From Pseudomonadota bacterium (GTDB lineage Bacteria; Pseudomonadota; Gammaproteobacteria; Steroidobacterales; Steroidobacteraceae): a stretch of DNA of 64,000 nucleotides. Position numbers and translations under genes: made by a program. The stretch's first letter is position 1. Each line of letters opens with the position of its first letter. The notes under the pieces were generated by a model. That model was given only the letters and a program-made list of their open reading frames with translations, did not search any database and had not been told where the DNA came from. Of this stretch, positions 44,387 to 53,190 are shown piece after piece. The stretch covers positions 47,260 to 111,259 of the forward strand of contig JAKBWB010000045.1 in the NCBI GenBank assembly GCA_021843755.1, read 5' to 3'.

Positions 44387-45886
44387 TCACGCCTGGCGCA
44401 GTGCGCCCTCGGCTTGCGCCGGCGCTGCGAGCCGGGCCAGCCACGTCCCGAGCGCGTAGGTGACGCCCGCCAGGCCCAACGCCACGAACCACGCGTAACG
44501 GTACAAATGCGTGAAGAACACGCCCGTATCCGGGAACGAGCGCGGCAGCGACACGTGCAGAAACCCCGGCAGGCAGGGCAGAACACCGACCAGGAAGGCC
44601 CCGAGCGCGATGGGGTTCCAGCCGCGCCAGTAGTGATAGCGACCGCCCTGCCCCCGATAGAGCGCCTCCACGTCGATCGCCCGGCGGCGAACCACGTAGT
44701 AGTCCACGATCAGGATGCCGGCCACCGCCCCGAGCAGCGCCGAGTAACCGTCGAGCCAGGTCAGGATATAGCCGTGCGTGCTCGAGAGGATCTTCCACGG
44801 CATCATCGCCACCGCCACCACCGCCGTGACATAACCACCGGTCCTGTAGCTGATCCGCCGCGGCCACAGCGCCGAGAAGTCAAACGCCGGTCCGACCAGA
44901 TTCGCCGCGAGATTGACGCTGATCGTGTCCACCAGCAGCACCAGCAACGCCACCAGCACCGTCGCTCCCGTCATGCGTCCGGCCAGGCTCACCGGGTCCC
45001 AGATCGCCTTGCCGTAGATCACCACGGTCGCCGAGGTCACGAACACCGCCAGCGCCGCCAGCAGGCCCATCGGCGCCGGCAGACCGATCGCCTGGCCCAC
45101 GACCTGGTCGCGCTGGGTTTTGGCGAATCGGGTGAAGTCCGGAATGTTCAACGCCAGGGTGGACCAGAAGCCGACCATGGCCGTGAGCGAGGGCCAGAAC
45201 ACCGCGCCGAACTGTCCGCTGCGCGGCCCGCCCGGCGCGAACTGTGAGCGCCGATCGATGATCGGACCGAAACCGCCCGCCTTGCGATAGGCCCAGGCGA
45301 GCAACAGAATGCAGATCACGACCTTGATCGGCGCGGTGTAGGTCTCGAGCCGGCGGATCGACTCGATGCCGTGCACGATGAAGTAGAACTGCATCAGCCA
45401 GAAAACCAGGAAGCACACGATCTGCCACAGGTTGATGCCGAGCACCGGCAGGCGGGCCCCGCCGAGCGGGTGACCGCTCACCACGCCGATCAGCGTATAG
45501 ATCATCAGCCCGCCGAACCAGCTCTGGATGCCGTACCAGCCGCACGCCACGAGCGCACGCAACACCGCGGGAAAGCGCCCCCCGAGCGTCCCGAACGAGC
45601 AGCGCACCAGAACCGCATACGGGATACCGTAGCGCGCCCCCGAATGGCCGATCAGCAGCATCGGCACCAGCACGATCAAATTGCCGAGGGTCACCGTCAT
45701 GATGGCCTGGTAGGCCGACATGCCCGAGCCGACCAGTCCCGCCGCCAGCGTGTACGCCGGCACGCACATCACCATGCCGATCCACAGCGCGGTGTAGTGA
45801 TACCAGCGCCACGTGCGCTGCTGCGGCGGCGTCGGCGCCAAGTCGCGATTCCACAGCTGCCCGGGCTCGTGATTCGCGGCGCTCAT
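44387..45886 (-). CDS. NCS1-family nucleobase permease
   Basis: A 499-residue integral membrane protein of the nucleobase:cation symporter-1 family, with about twelve hydrophobic helices. Landmarks are NRDLAPTPPQQRTWRWYHYTALWIG at the start (shown here only as the family's NxDLxPxxxxxRTW pattern), GAAWQ-like helices replaced by GMVMCVPAYTLAAGL, and TLALNIPDFTRFAKTQRDQ, the classic loop of NCS1 uracil, allantoin and hydantoin transporters. It lies upstream of preT on the same strand and probably imports uracil, thymine or dihydropyrimidines. No strong ribosome binding site precedes the ATG. Confidence 0.9.
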   Translation of the reverse strand: MSAANHEPGQLWNRDLAPTPPQQRTWRWYHYTALWIGMVMCVPAYTLAAGLVGSGMSAYQAIMTVTLGNLIVLVPMLLIGHSGARYGIPYAVLVRCSFGTLGGRFPAVLRALVACGWYGIQSWFGGLMIYTLIGVVSGHPLGGARLPVLGINLWQIVCFLVFWLMQFYFIVHGIESIRRLETYTAPIKVVICILLLAWAYRKAGGFGPIIDRRSQFAPGGPRSGQFGAVFWPSLTAMVGFWSTLALNIPDFTRFAKTQRDQVVGQAIGLPAPMGLLAALAVFVTSATVVIYGKAIWDPVSLAGRMTGATVLVALLVLLVDTISVNLAANLVGPAFDFSALWPRRISYRTGGYVTAVVAVAMMPWKILSSTHGYILTWLDGYSALLGAVAGILIVDYYVVRRRAIDVEALYRGQGGRYHYWRGWNPIALGAFLVGVLPCLPGFLHVSLPRSFPDTGVFFTHLYRYAWFVALGLAGVTYALGTWLARLAAPAQAEGALRQA

Positions 45887-46026
45887 ATGTTGACTTTACG
45901 CTCCGGGCTCGCCCGCGCCCGGACTGGCGCGCCGCGCAGCGGGTCCGTGCCGGCCGCGCGCGGCCCGAGCCCGCCGGGATCTGCGCCGAGTGATGTCTGG
46001 GACGCTGATGAGCACGCGGCGCTGGC

Positions 46027-47349
46027 TCAGATCTTCACCAGGATTTCGTGGACGATCGGCGGCGGCACAACCGGCTGCTCGGACAGCGTGACCGCCGCCC
46101 GCAGCCCCTGCGACGCCTGACTCACCTGCTCGGCCGATCGCGCATGCACCATCGCGAGCGGCCGCTCCTTGCCGACACGGGTGCCGATTGCGGCCACGTC
46201 GGTCAGGCCCACCGCCAGGTCGAGCGTCTGGCCCGCGACCTTGCGGCCGCCGCCCAATTCGACCAGCACGTTGCCGACCGCGCGCGCATCGACGCTCGCG
46301 AGATAGCCCTCGGCCGGCGCGAAGATCGGCTGCACCAGCGGCGCTTTCGGCAGGTAGCGCGCCGCGCGCGTCAGCAGATCGGCAGGCCCGCCGAGCTCGG
46401 CCACCATGCGCGCGAACCGTTCCGCGGCCTCCCCCGAGCGCACCGCCCCCTCGACCCGCTTGCGAGCCTCGGCATGGCTGTCGGTCACCTCTCCCATGAC
46501 GAGCATCTCGCTCGAGAGGGTGAAGACGACCTCCGCCAGGCGCGGCTCGCGCGCCTCGCCGGCGAGGAATGCGAGCGACTCGGCGATCTCCAGCGCATTG
46601 CCGACACTCCAGCCGAGCGTCTGCGACATGTCGGTGATCACGGCATGGGTCTTCAGGCCGGCTTGCGCGGCGACGCCGATGATGCTGCGGGAAAGCGCGC
46701 GCGCATCCTCCACCGTTTCCATGAACGCGCCCGAGCCGGTCTTGACATCCATCACCAGCGCATCGAGGCCCGCGGCGATCTTCTTGGAGAGAATCGAGGC
46801 GGTGATGAGCGGGATCGACTCCACCGTGGCCGTCACGTCCCGGATCGCATACAGCCGCCGGTCCGCCGGCGCCAACTGGTCGGTCTGACCGATGATGGCG
46901 CAACCGGCGCTGCCGACCACTTTGCGGAATTCCTCCACGGCCGGCATGGAGCGGTACCCCGGAACGGCATCGAGCTTGTCGAGCGTTCCGCCGGTGTGCC
47001 CGAGGCCCCGTCCGGAGATCATCGGAACGAAGCAACCGCACGCGGCGGCGATCGGCGCCAGCAGGAAGCTCACCTTGTCCCCGACCCCGCCGGTCGAATG
47101 TTTGTCGATCACCGGACCCCGGTCGCGCAGCTCGTCCCAGCGCAGCCGCACGCCGGAATTGGCCATCGCCACCGTGAGCGCTCCCGACTCGGCGAAGCTC
47201 ATGGAGCGGAAATACACCGCCATGGCGAGCGCCGCGACCTGCTCGGCCGGAATCGACGCATCGGCCAGTCCGCGCACGAAGAACTCGATTTCCTCCTGCG
47301 TCAGCGCCGACCCATCGCGCTTCTTGCGAATGAGATTCTTGAATATCAC
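46027..47349 (-). CDS. deoA: Thymidine phosphorylase
   Basis: A 440-residue enzyme splitting thymidine or deoxyuridine with phosphate into the base and deoxyribose 1-phosphate. The family signature is SGRGLGHTGGTLDKLDAVPG, the phosphate-binding motif is KHSTGGVGDKVS, and MDVKTGSGAFM follows. GTG 47349 is chosen because the next residues align with the E. coli start (IRKKRDG) and GGGGAA precedes it. It is 51 bases after the phosphoesterase gene and likely cotranscribed with the TonB receptor. It supplies thymine or uracil to PreTA and sugar phosphate to DeoB. Confidence 0.96.
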   Translation of the reverse strand: MIFKNLIRKKRDGSALTQEEIEFFVRGLADASIPAEQVAALAMAVYFRSMSFAESGALTVAMANSGVRLRWDELRDRGPVIDKHSTGGVGDKVSFLLAPIAAACGCFVPMISGRGLGHTGGTLDKLDAVPGYRSMPAVEEFRKVVGSAGCAIIGQTDQLAPADRRLYAIRDVTATVESIPLITASILSKKIAAGLDALVMDVKTGSGAFMETVEDARALSRSIIGVAAQAGLKTHAVITDMSQTLGWSVGNALEIAESLAFLAGEAREPRLAEVVFTLSSEMLVMGEVTDSHAEARKRVEGAVRSGEAAERFARMVAELGGPADLLTRAARYLPKAPLVQPIFAPAEGYLASVDARAVGNVLVELGGGRKVAGQTLDLAVGLTDVAAIGTRVGKERPLAMVHARSAEQVSQASQGLRAAVTLSEQPVVPPPIVHEILVKI

Positions 47350-47400
47350 CGCTCGATTCCCCGGTTGCGCCCGGCTCACCGCCGGGGCGCGCACCGTTCC

Positions 47401-50178
47401 TCAGTCATCGTCGTCGTTCGCCAGGTAATGGCTCACGGGGGCATGATGCGCACGGGCATACCTGCGCAGATAGCGCATGGTGCGCGCGTAGCTCGCCGCT
47501 CCCTTGCTCCCGACCCATTCCTGGCGCATCTGCTCCGCGCCGGTGATTTTCAACAGACTCGTGGGCGTGTACCAATCGCTCGCGGGCGGCAACTGCTGCG
47601 CGAGCAACCCCTGGTGCGCATGCAGCCACGCGCGGGTCAGCGCATGTCCGCTGGCCGACGCCATCCGCCGCATCAGCCTCTCGTTACTGCATTTGCCCGG
47701 ATTGAAGGCCACCGGCACTTTCGGCACGATCACCGGCACCGGTGCGTCATCCGGCTTGCGCCGCCAGATGCCGCCGATCACCGCGGCATTGGCATCCCAC
47801 TGGGACATCGGCGAGAGGTGCAGCACCGCCTCGATCGTGCGGATGATATTCACCTGTGAATATCGCCTCGCCATGTCGACATGCCGCACCCAGGGCCCCA
47901 ACGCGACGGCGAACGTGCGGTGCGCGTCGATGTGATCGGCCCCGGACTGCGCGTCATCCTCGGTCACGAAGACGACCATGTGCTTCCACTGCGGCGTCGT
48001 GCTGAGGTAATGGATGACCTGGGCCGTCGCTTCATCGTTGTTGGCGACGTAGTAATCGGGCGTGTAGTAACACGGAGTGCGCCCCGCCGTGTGATCGTCC
48101 GGCAGCCACATGTACATGAACCGCGGCAGGTGAGCCGCGTGCCGGCGCATCCAGTTCACAGCCACCTTCGCCCGGTGGGTGTCGAGGATCATCCGATCCC
48201 AGCCGGGGAACTGCCGGGCGAGATGCGCACGCAGCGGCTTGGGGATATCCCCGGCCTCGGTGCGCGAGACGAATTCGCCGAAGTCCTCGAAGCTGACGTG
48301 ATGGGCCTGCAGATCGTTGAACAGGTACAGCCGCTCCGGGTACGCGATCCAAGGATTCGACCACTTGCCGAGCACCGACAGGTTGATGTAGTCGGAGTAG
48401 GGATCGCGCACCGCCGTGGTGCCGGTGACCCCGCCGATTCCCGCCATGCCCGCCGACCCCGGCACGAGCGACTGCGTCCAGCCCGGATTGCTCACCAGGC
48501 CGCGGTGCGAGTAATACTGCGGCCAGGTCCGCTGGACGAAATCCGAATCCGATGCGCCCGTGGTCCATTGATGGCCCTGCGCGGTCACTTCGCCATCGGC
48601 GTAGAAATTGACGAATAACGCGTCGCGCTGCGCCCAGGAGAACAGGTTCGGCAGCTCCCGCGGCCCATACAGGGCCAGATGCGGATCGGCCCAGTGACCG
48701 ACGCCCTTGAGCTTGCCGAGTTCCTCGTCGAAGGTCTTGTTCTCGCGCAGAATGAATACGACATAGCGGATGTGGCGACGCAGCAGGCGTGTCAAACGCG
48801 CATTGTGCTCGGCGAGCGCCTTGCGCGTCGCGGCCCCGAATCCATTATCGGCCAGCGCCACCCGGGTCAGACGGGGCAGCTCGCGCTGGATCTGCCCGTA
48901 GGAGATCCGCTGCAGCAGCCCGTGCATCATGTCCCCGACCCACTGGAAGTGCAGGTTCGGACCCGAGCCCATTCCCTTGGCGGCGACCACATACAGCGCG
49001 TGAGCGCTCGCGGTGATCCCCGTCGGATACCATCCGGTCGGAATCAACCCGAGCCGATGCGCGTTGCCGAGATCGAAAACCGCCACATCGTCATTGCCGG
49101 CGTTCGCCACGAACAGCCGGCCGCCGTGCAGGGCGAGTCCGTCCGGATAGCTGCCGGGCGGCGCGCCCGGATACGGGGCATCATTGAAGATGCGCACCAC
49201 ATGCAGCGTGCGCGCATCCACTTCCACGGCCTCATCGAGATTCGAGGCCGTAAACACCACCTTGCTGCCGCCGGGCACGGCCACGAGCGCCGTCGGATGA
49301 ATGCCCGGGTCGGCGTTGGTCGGGCCGGTCTTCGGACCGATACAGATCTTGCCGATCCGCCGCAGCGACCGGCTCTTCAATACGGTCACGCCGCAGCCGC
49401 CCCAGTCGGTGACCACGAGCCGCCGGCCGTGGTCGGTCAGAACCGGCGCGAACGGATAGGGACCCACGTTCGCGTAGTGCACCGTGCCGCTGCGCAGGTT
49501 GACGCGGGCGACCGCGTTGCTGAGCAGCCCGGTCACGTACGCGTGTCCCCCGCCCTGGCCGATCGTCACGCCGTCCGGATAGAAATGCCGCGGCCCGCGG
49601 TGAAACCCTTGATACCCATACGGATACTGGTCCTTGGGGAAGGGGTAATACCGCAGCGGGTAGCGCCTGGCCAGGGCGAAGCCCTTGTGCCCGTCCCGCA
49701 CCGCAACCAGGACGTCACTGCTCCCTCCGGCAGCGTACAGCGTGCCGTGCCGGCCCGCCGCCAATCCCTGGAAGAAATTCTCATGCGGAATCTTCAACAC
49801 GCCCCGGGGCCCGGTCTTTTTGACCGGACCCCGGAACCCTACAACGCTTCCCTCTGCCGCGAGTGTCGCCGCGTCGTATCGCGCCACGGACTGCGTGTGC
49901 GTCGCACCGTCCGCAAGAACGTACGCCGAGCCCTTCGACACCAGGACAGTGGACGGAAAGTTCGCCGTACTCACGAGCCGCCCGATCGGGCTGATCCGCC
50001 GACCGGTCGCGATCACATGCGTGACCGCGGCCAGATCGCTCAGGCGTCCCCGCAATACCCCTGCCGTCGAGACGCTCGGCCTGGCCGCGGTGCACCCACC
50101 GAGGGCGACCGCGGCCAGAACCACTCCACCAAGCCGGTACGAAGCGTTGCGGCTCCGTACGCACCGTTGACTGCTCAT
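47401..50178 (-). CDS. Exported YncE-type beta-propeller / phosphoesterase lipoprotein
   Basis: A 925-residue two-domain protein. The N-terminal signal LGGVVLAAVALGGC has a lipobox Cys near residue 29, predicting a lipoprotein. Residues about 50-400 form a YncE-like beta-propeller (AYVLADG, LYAAGGSSDVLVAV, FVANAGNDDVAVFDL). Residues about 460-830 are a PF04185-type phosphoesterase related to bacterial phospholipase C and acid phosphatases (HIRYVVFILRENKTFDEELG, MWLPDDHTAG, FVTEDDAQSGADHIDAHR, metal ligands Asp/His). It starts six bases after the TonB receptor gene and precedes deoA, so it may dephosphorylate nucleotides or other phosphoesters outside the inner membrane (inference). Confidence 0.85.
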   Translation of the reverse strand: MSSQRCVRSRNASYRLGGVVLAAVALGGCTAARPSVSTAGVLRGRLSDLAAVTHVIATGRRISPIGRLVSTANFPSTVLVSKGSAYVLADGATHTQSVARYDAATLAAEGSVVGFRGPVKKTGPRGVLKIPHENFFQGLAAGRHGTLYAAGGSSDVLVAVRDGHKGFALARRYPLRYYPFPKDQYPYGYQGFHRGPRHFYPDGVTIGQGGGHAYVTGLLSNAVARVNLRSGTVHYANVGPYPFAPVLTDHGRRLVVTDWGGCGVTVLKSRSLRRIGKICIGPKTGPTNADPGIHPTALVAVPGGSKVVFTASNLDEAVEVDARTLHVVRIFNDAPYPGAPPGSYPDGLALHGGRLFVANAGNDDVAVFDLGNAHRLGLIPTGWYPTGITASAHALYVVAAKGMGSGPNLHFQWVGDMMHGLLQRISYGQIQRELPRLTRVALADNGFGAATRKALAEHNARLTRLLRRHIRYVVFILRENKTFDEELGKLKGVGHWADPHLALYGPRELPNLFSWAQRDALFVNFYADGEVTAQGHQWTTGASDSDFVQRTWPQYYSHRGLVSNPGWTQSLVPGSAGMAGIGGVTGTTAVRDPYSDYINLSVLGKWSNPWIAYPERLYLFNDLQAHHVSFEDFGEFVSRTEAGDIPKPLRAHLARQFPGWDRMILDTHRAKVAVNWMRRHAAHLPRFMYMWLPDDHTAGRTPCYYTPDYYVANNDEATAQVIHYLSTTPQWKHMVVFVTEDDAQSGADHIDAHRTFAVALGPWVRHVDMARRYSQVNIIRTIEAVLHLSPMSQWDANAAVIGGIWRRKPDDAPVPVIVPKVPVAFNPGKCSNERLMRRMASASGHALTRAWLHAHQGLLAQQLPPASDWYTPTSLLKITGAEQMRQEWVGSKGAASYARTMRYLRRYARAHHAPVSHYLANDDDD

Positions 50179-50184
50179 CCCGAA

Positions 50185-52608
50185 TCAGTACAACGACGCC
50201 GTCACGCTCAGGCTCGCAAACAGCGGCGTATTGTAGATCTCCCACAGGAACGGCGCACCCGAGTACCCGGCGGAAGGATCGTACACCTGTACACCCGGGG
50301 AGTAGAACGGTGCGTGCCTGTTGAGCACATTGTCGACATGTACCTCCAGCTTGAGCGACTTCAGCACGGGAGTATGCACATCGAACCGGTAGGATCCCGT
50401 CAGGTTCAAGGTTCCATAGCCCCCCAATTGCTGGTTCGTCGTAACGCCGGTGAAGTAATTGGAGAGGTACTCCGAACCGGTGTAATGCTCCCGCACACTG
50501 CCGTACCAGGGACCGCGGATATACGCGAGTTCGAGGTTCGCGGTCTCGACCGGAATATTCGGCCGCCACATGCCGTTCGTAAACGAGGCGCCCGTCGCCG
50601 CACTCGTGAAGTTTTTCGTATAAACAAAATGCGTATAGCCGGCATTACCTTCGAGCTGAAAGTGATACGGCAAGTTCACCCCGCCACCGAGCGTGAATCC
50701 CCTCGAGGTCGCGTTGCCCGCGTTCGTCGTCAAGGTTATGCCGGTGATGTCGTTGTACGTCGAGCTGAAGATGTTCGTAAAGTTGCGGTTGTAGAACGCC
50801 ACGTCCCAGAAGTAGGCCGGGCTCTTGTACCGGACACCGACATCGATGTTCTCGACCGTCTCGGGCTTCACGGTCACCGGCAACGGTACGGTGCCGCCGA
50901 TCTGGCCGTACAACGCGCTGACGTCGGGCGGCTTGGTCGACTGGCCCCAATTGACGTACGCATTCAGATGCGACGTGAACGAGTAGTTCACGCCGATCGA
51001 ATCCTCGACGTACCGATAGATCTTGGTGATCGACCCGGAGTTTTGATAGAAATACCCCTGATCGTCGTTCGAGAACATGGCCAACCGGGTGAATTTGACA
51101 CCCGGATAGATGTGCAGTCGGCCGTTGAACAGCCGGATGTTGTCCTGCGCATAGGCCTGCATCCACGTCTGCCCGTCGTGCTCGAGCCACGCGTCATTGA
51201 AGCCCGACCTGTTGGCGGGCACCGGCCAGGATCCGTACCACGACTCGGTCGACAGCATCGGGGCCACGAAGCCCGACGCCCCCACCTGCACCGTATTGTC
51301 CGGAAGAAGGAAGGTCAAGTGTCCCATCGCACCCATTTCGGCGTAATTCTGGATGTAGCGCTGATAGGCCGTGGCCGCCGCCGGCGACCCGAACTGCTGC
51401 GTCCCCGCCGCGCAATTGTAAACCTCCGTGTCATCTAGATCCGGCGGCGTGGAATAGCCAAAATACGAATTGAGCGCTTCGCAGTTCTTGAACGTCACGT
51501 TGAGGTCGCTGTATCCCTCATAACCGTTCGCGTAGATCGGATTGGCCCACGCGGTACGGTCGTTGTTCGTGCCGACATAGAACGCCTTGATGTCCCCGAT
51601 CATCATGGGATTCAACAGCGACTTCGCCGACAGCGCCACGAAGGTGGATTGGGTTTCCTGGTTCGTGAAGGAAACGTTCAGCGGAAAGTTGTAGTCGTAG
51701 CCGTACTTCGCGATGATCGGCGCCGCCGTGTAGCTCGGCGTGTTGCCGTTTGCGGCATTCACCAGCCCAACCAGCTTGACGTGACCGGAGGAGGTCGGCT
51801 GCACGGCCGCGAAGTAGAACGAATTCATGTGCTCGTCGACGTTGCTCCAGGGCCCGTTGACGCGCGTGCGGTTGTACTTTGCCACCACCCTCAGGCCGTG
51901 CAAGGACTTGATGGCGCCCGAATCGACCGCGATGTGATCGACCATCTCGGTGCCACCGCCCTGATACACGCCGCCCGTCACACCCAGCCGCACTTGGAAG
52001 CGCTTCGAGGGCATGGCCGGCTCGAAAGCGATGGTGCCGCCGAGGTCGTCGATCGAGGAGTCCGCCTGCGTGCTCGCGCCGCTGTAGACATGCGCGCCGC
52101 TCACGTCCATCGCGACCAGCGGCTGCCCGATCGGCTGGTCGCCGTTGCCAAAGAAGCCGCCGAGAAACGTATTGATGTCGGGTATCCCGTCGAAGGTCGT
52201 GCCGAGCTCCGAGCTCGGGAAGCCGTCCAAGGTGAACGCGGTGTCGCTGACGACAAAGCCGCCCACCCCCAACGCCCGCGAGTTGAACCCGGGGACGTTG
52301 TTCAACACCGCCACGACGCTCGAGCCCGGACTGACGTGTTTGAATTTCCGGGCGTTCACCGTGGCTATCGCCTTTTCCGCCCCCACGATGAGCACTCGCT
52401 GCAATTGGGTGGGGGCCGGCGCAATGGCATTGCCCGGCGGGGGATCGGCCGTGCTGGCCGCGACCGACGGCTGACTGCTGGAGTTGCTCCGGTTCGTGTT
52501 TTGGGACGCCGCAAACGCCGGCGCGGCGGCCATCAGCGCCATGCAAGGGACGACGACCGCCATTGGAGCGATGATCTGTCGGACCACCTTACGGATCTCA
52601 CTGGACAT
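50185..52608 (-). CDS. TonB-dependent outer-membrane receptor
   Basis: An 807-residue protein with a signal peptide (PMAVVVPCMALMAAAPAFAA). A plug domain follows (VSPGSSVVAVLNNVPGFNSR, FTLDGFPSSELGTTFDGIPD), then a 22-strand-type barrel ending in the aromatic-rich C-terminus LFASLSVTASLY. It imports a ligand across the outer membrane with TonB-ExbBD energy. It is the first gene of a likely operon with the phosphoesterase and deoA, so a nucleoside, nucleotide or oligonucleotide ligand is plausible but unproven. Two LacI-type operators and a sigma-70 promoter lie about 330 bases upstream. Confidence 0.93.
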   Translation of the reverse strand: MSSEIRKVVRQIIAPMAVVVPCMALMAAAPAFAASQNTNRSNSSSQPSVAASTADPPPGNAIAPAPTQLQRVLIVGAEKAIATVNARKFKHVSPGSSVVAVLNNVPGFNSRALGVGGFVVSDTAFTLDGFPSSELGTTFDGIPDINTFLGGFFGNGDQPIGQPLVAMDVSGAHVYSGASTQADSSIDDLGGTIAFEPAMPSKRFQVRLGVTGGVYQGGGTEMVDHIAVDSGAIKSLHGLRVVAKYNRTRVNGPWSNVDEHMNSFYFAAVQPTSSGHVKLVGLVNAANGNTPSYTAAPIIAKYGYDYNFPLNVSFTNQETQSTFVALSAKSLLNPMMIGDIKAFYVGTNNDRTAWANPIYANGYEGYSDLNVTFKNCEALNSYFGYSTPPDLDDTEVYNCAAGTQQFGSPAAATAYQRYIQNYAEMGAMGHLTFLLPDNTVQVGASGFVAPMLSTESWYGSWPVPANRSGFNDAWLEHDGQTWMQAYAQDNIRLFNGRLHIYPGVKFTRLAMFSNDDQGYFYQNSGSITKIYRYVEDSIGVNYSFTSHLNAYVNWGQSTKPPDVSALYGQIGGTVPLPVTVKPETVENIDVGVRYKSPAYFWDVAFYNRNFTNIFSSTYNDITGITLTTNAGNATSRGFTLGGGVNLPYHFQLEGNAGYTHFVYTKNFTSAATGASFTNGMWRPNIPVETANLELAYIRGPWYGSVREHYTGSEYLSNYFTGVTTNQQLGGYGTLNLTGSYRFDVHTPVLKSLKLEVHVDNVLNRHAPFYSPGVQVYDPSAGYSGAPFLWEIYNTPLFASLSVTASLY

Positions 52609-52915
52609 TAGAGGATTCTCCTATCGGGTCACGATACGGCCGTGCCAAAAACAAAAGGATGCGATCGGCAGGCCGCGCTGGCCGACCGCTGGAATTCGCT
52701 GCTGAGGTTTGGAGAGCTGACAATAGCCGACGAAGATTGCAGGAATGTTACACCGAGGCCGTCATCTGGAGCCCAAATGACGCGGTGTCGCAGGTCATGT
52801 CCGGCGCCGCCCGAGAGGCACGGCGATGTTGCCTTCTGCACTCGACTTCCCCCGTGCGCAACACTTTGGCTTCTCGGACGATCCGCGCCCGGAAGCAAAG
52901 CGCTTACTTGCCACC

Positions 52916-52929
52916 TAAAACGTTTAACG
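52916..52929. promoter_or_regulatory. LacI-type operator, proximal copy (TonB operon)
   Basis: CTAAAACGTTTAAC matches the deduced palindrome GTTAAACGTTTAAC at 12 of 14 positions, with the central CG typical of LacI/GalR-family operators. Its centre lies just downstream of the predicted transcription start near 52935. Confidence 0.6.
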
Positions 52930-52936
52930 CACTCCA

Positions 52937-52950
52937 GTTAAACGATATAC
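52937..52950. promoter_or_regulatory. LacI-type operator, distal copy overlapping the -10 (TonB operon)
   Basis: GTTAAACGATATAC matches GTTAAACGTTTAAC at 11 of 14 positions. Its centre is 22 bp (two helical turns) from the proximal copy. Together the facing half-sites form an exact 8-bp inverted repeat CGTTTAAC-N8-GTTAAACG (52921-52944). Confidence 0.55.
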
Positions 52951-52970
52951 GTGTTTGAATCCCGTGTCAA
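52942..52970 (-). promoter_or_regulatory. Sigma-70 promoter of the TonB receptor operon
   Basis: On the minus strand, TTGACA (52970-52965) is an exact -35. With a 17-base spacer the -10 is TATCGT (52947-52942); with 15 bases it would be TATATC. The operator copies cover the -10 and the start site, as expected for repression. Confidence 0.65.
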
Positions 52971-53190
52971 CGGCCGTGGCGTTGTTTCTCGCCATAAAAT
53001 ACGGTTGTGGCGAGAGCGCAACAGCCATACGAACGCCCCGCGCCAGCTGCCGCAGCAGCGCTGGCGCCGCGCGTCCGATGCGTCGAATCACCCATTTTGG
53101 ACCAGGCGGTCAAATACCGGCGCACCGCTCGGGTCCGCGGGGCGGGCACGCCCACCCCTTAAGCGCCGCACAGCCGTGCACGCTCGCGAC

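Larger units (their letters stand above)
52609..53190. other. Regulatory region upstream of the TonB receptor operon
   Basis: About 580 bases without a supported gene. The promoter and two operator-like palindromes at 52916-52970 are listed separately. The stretch between the promoter and the receptor start (roughly 330 bases) forms a long 5' leader in which I recognise no known riboswitch. The part from 52971 to 53190 shows nothing. Confidence 0.5.

Noticed and set aside
45870..45900. Possible fourth RutR site upstream of the first NCS1 gene (AAGTCAAC on the minus strand)
   Set aside because: Only a weak half site is present and no second arm exists.
48679..51438. Very long plus-strand open frame opposite the phosphoesterase and TonB receptor genes (919 codons)
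   Set aside because: Shadow of two well-supported minus-strand genes; composition is typical of antisense translation in high-GC DNA.
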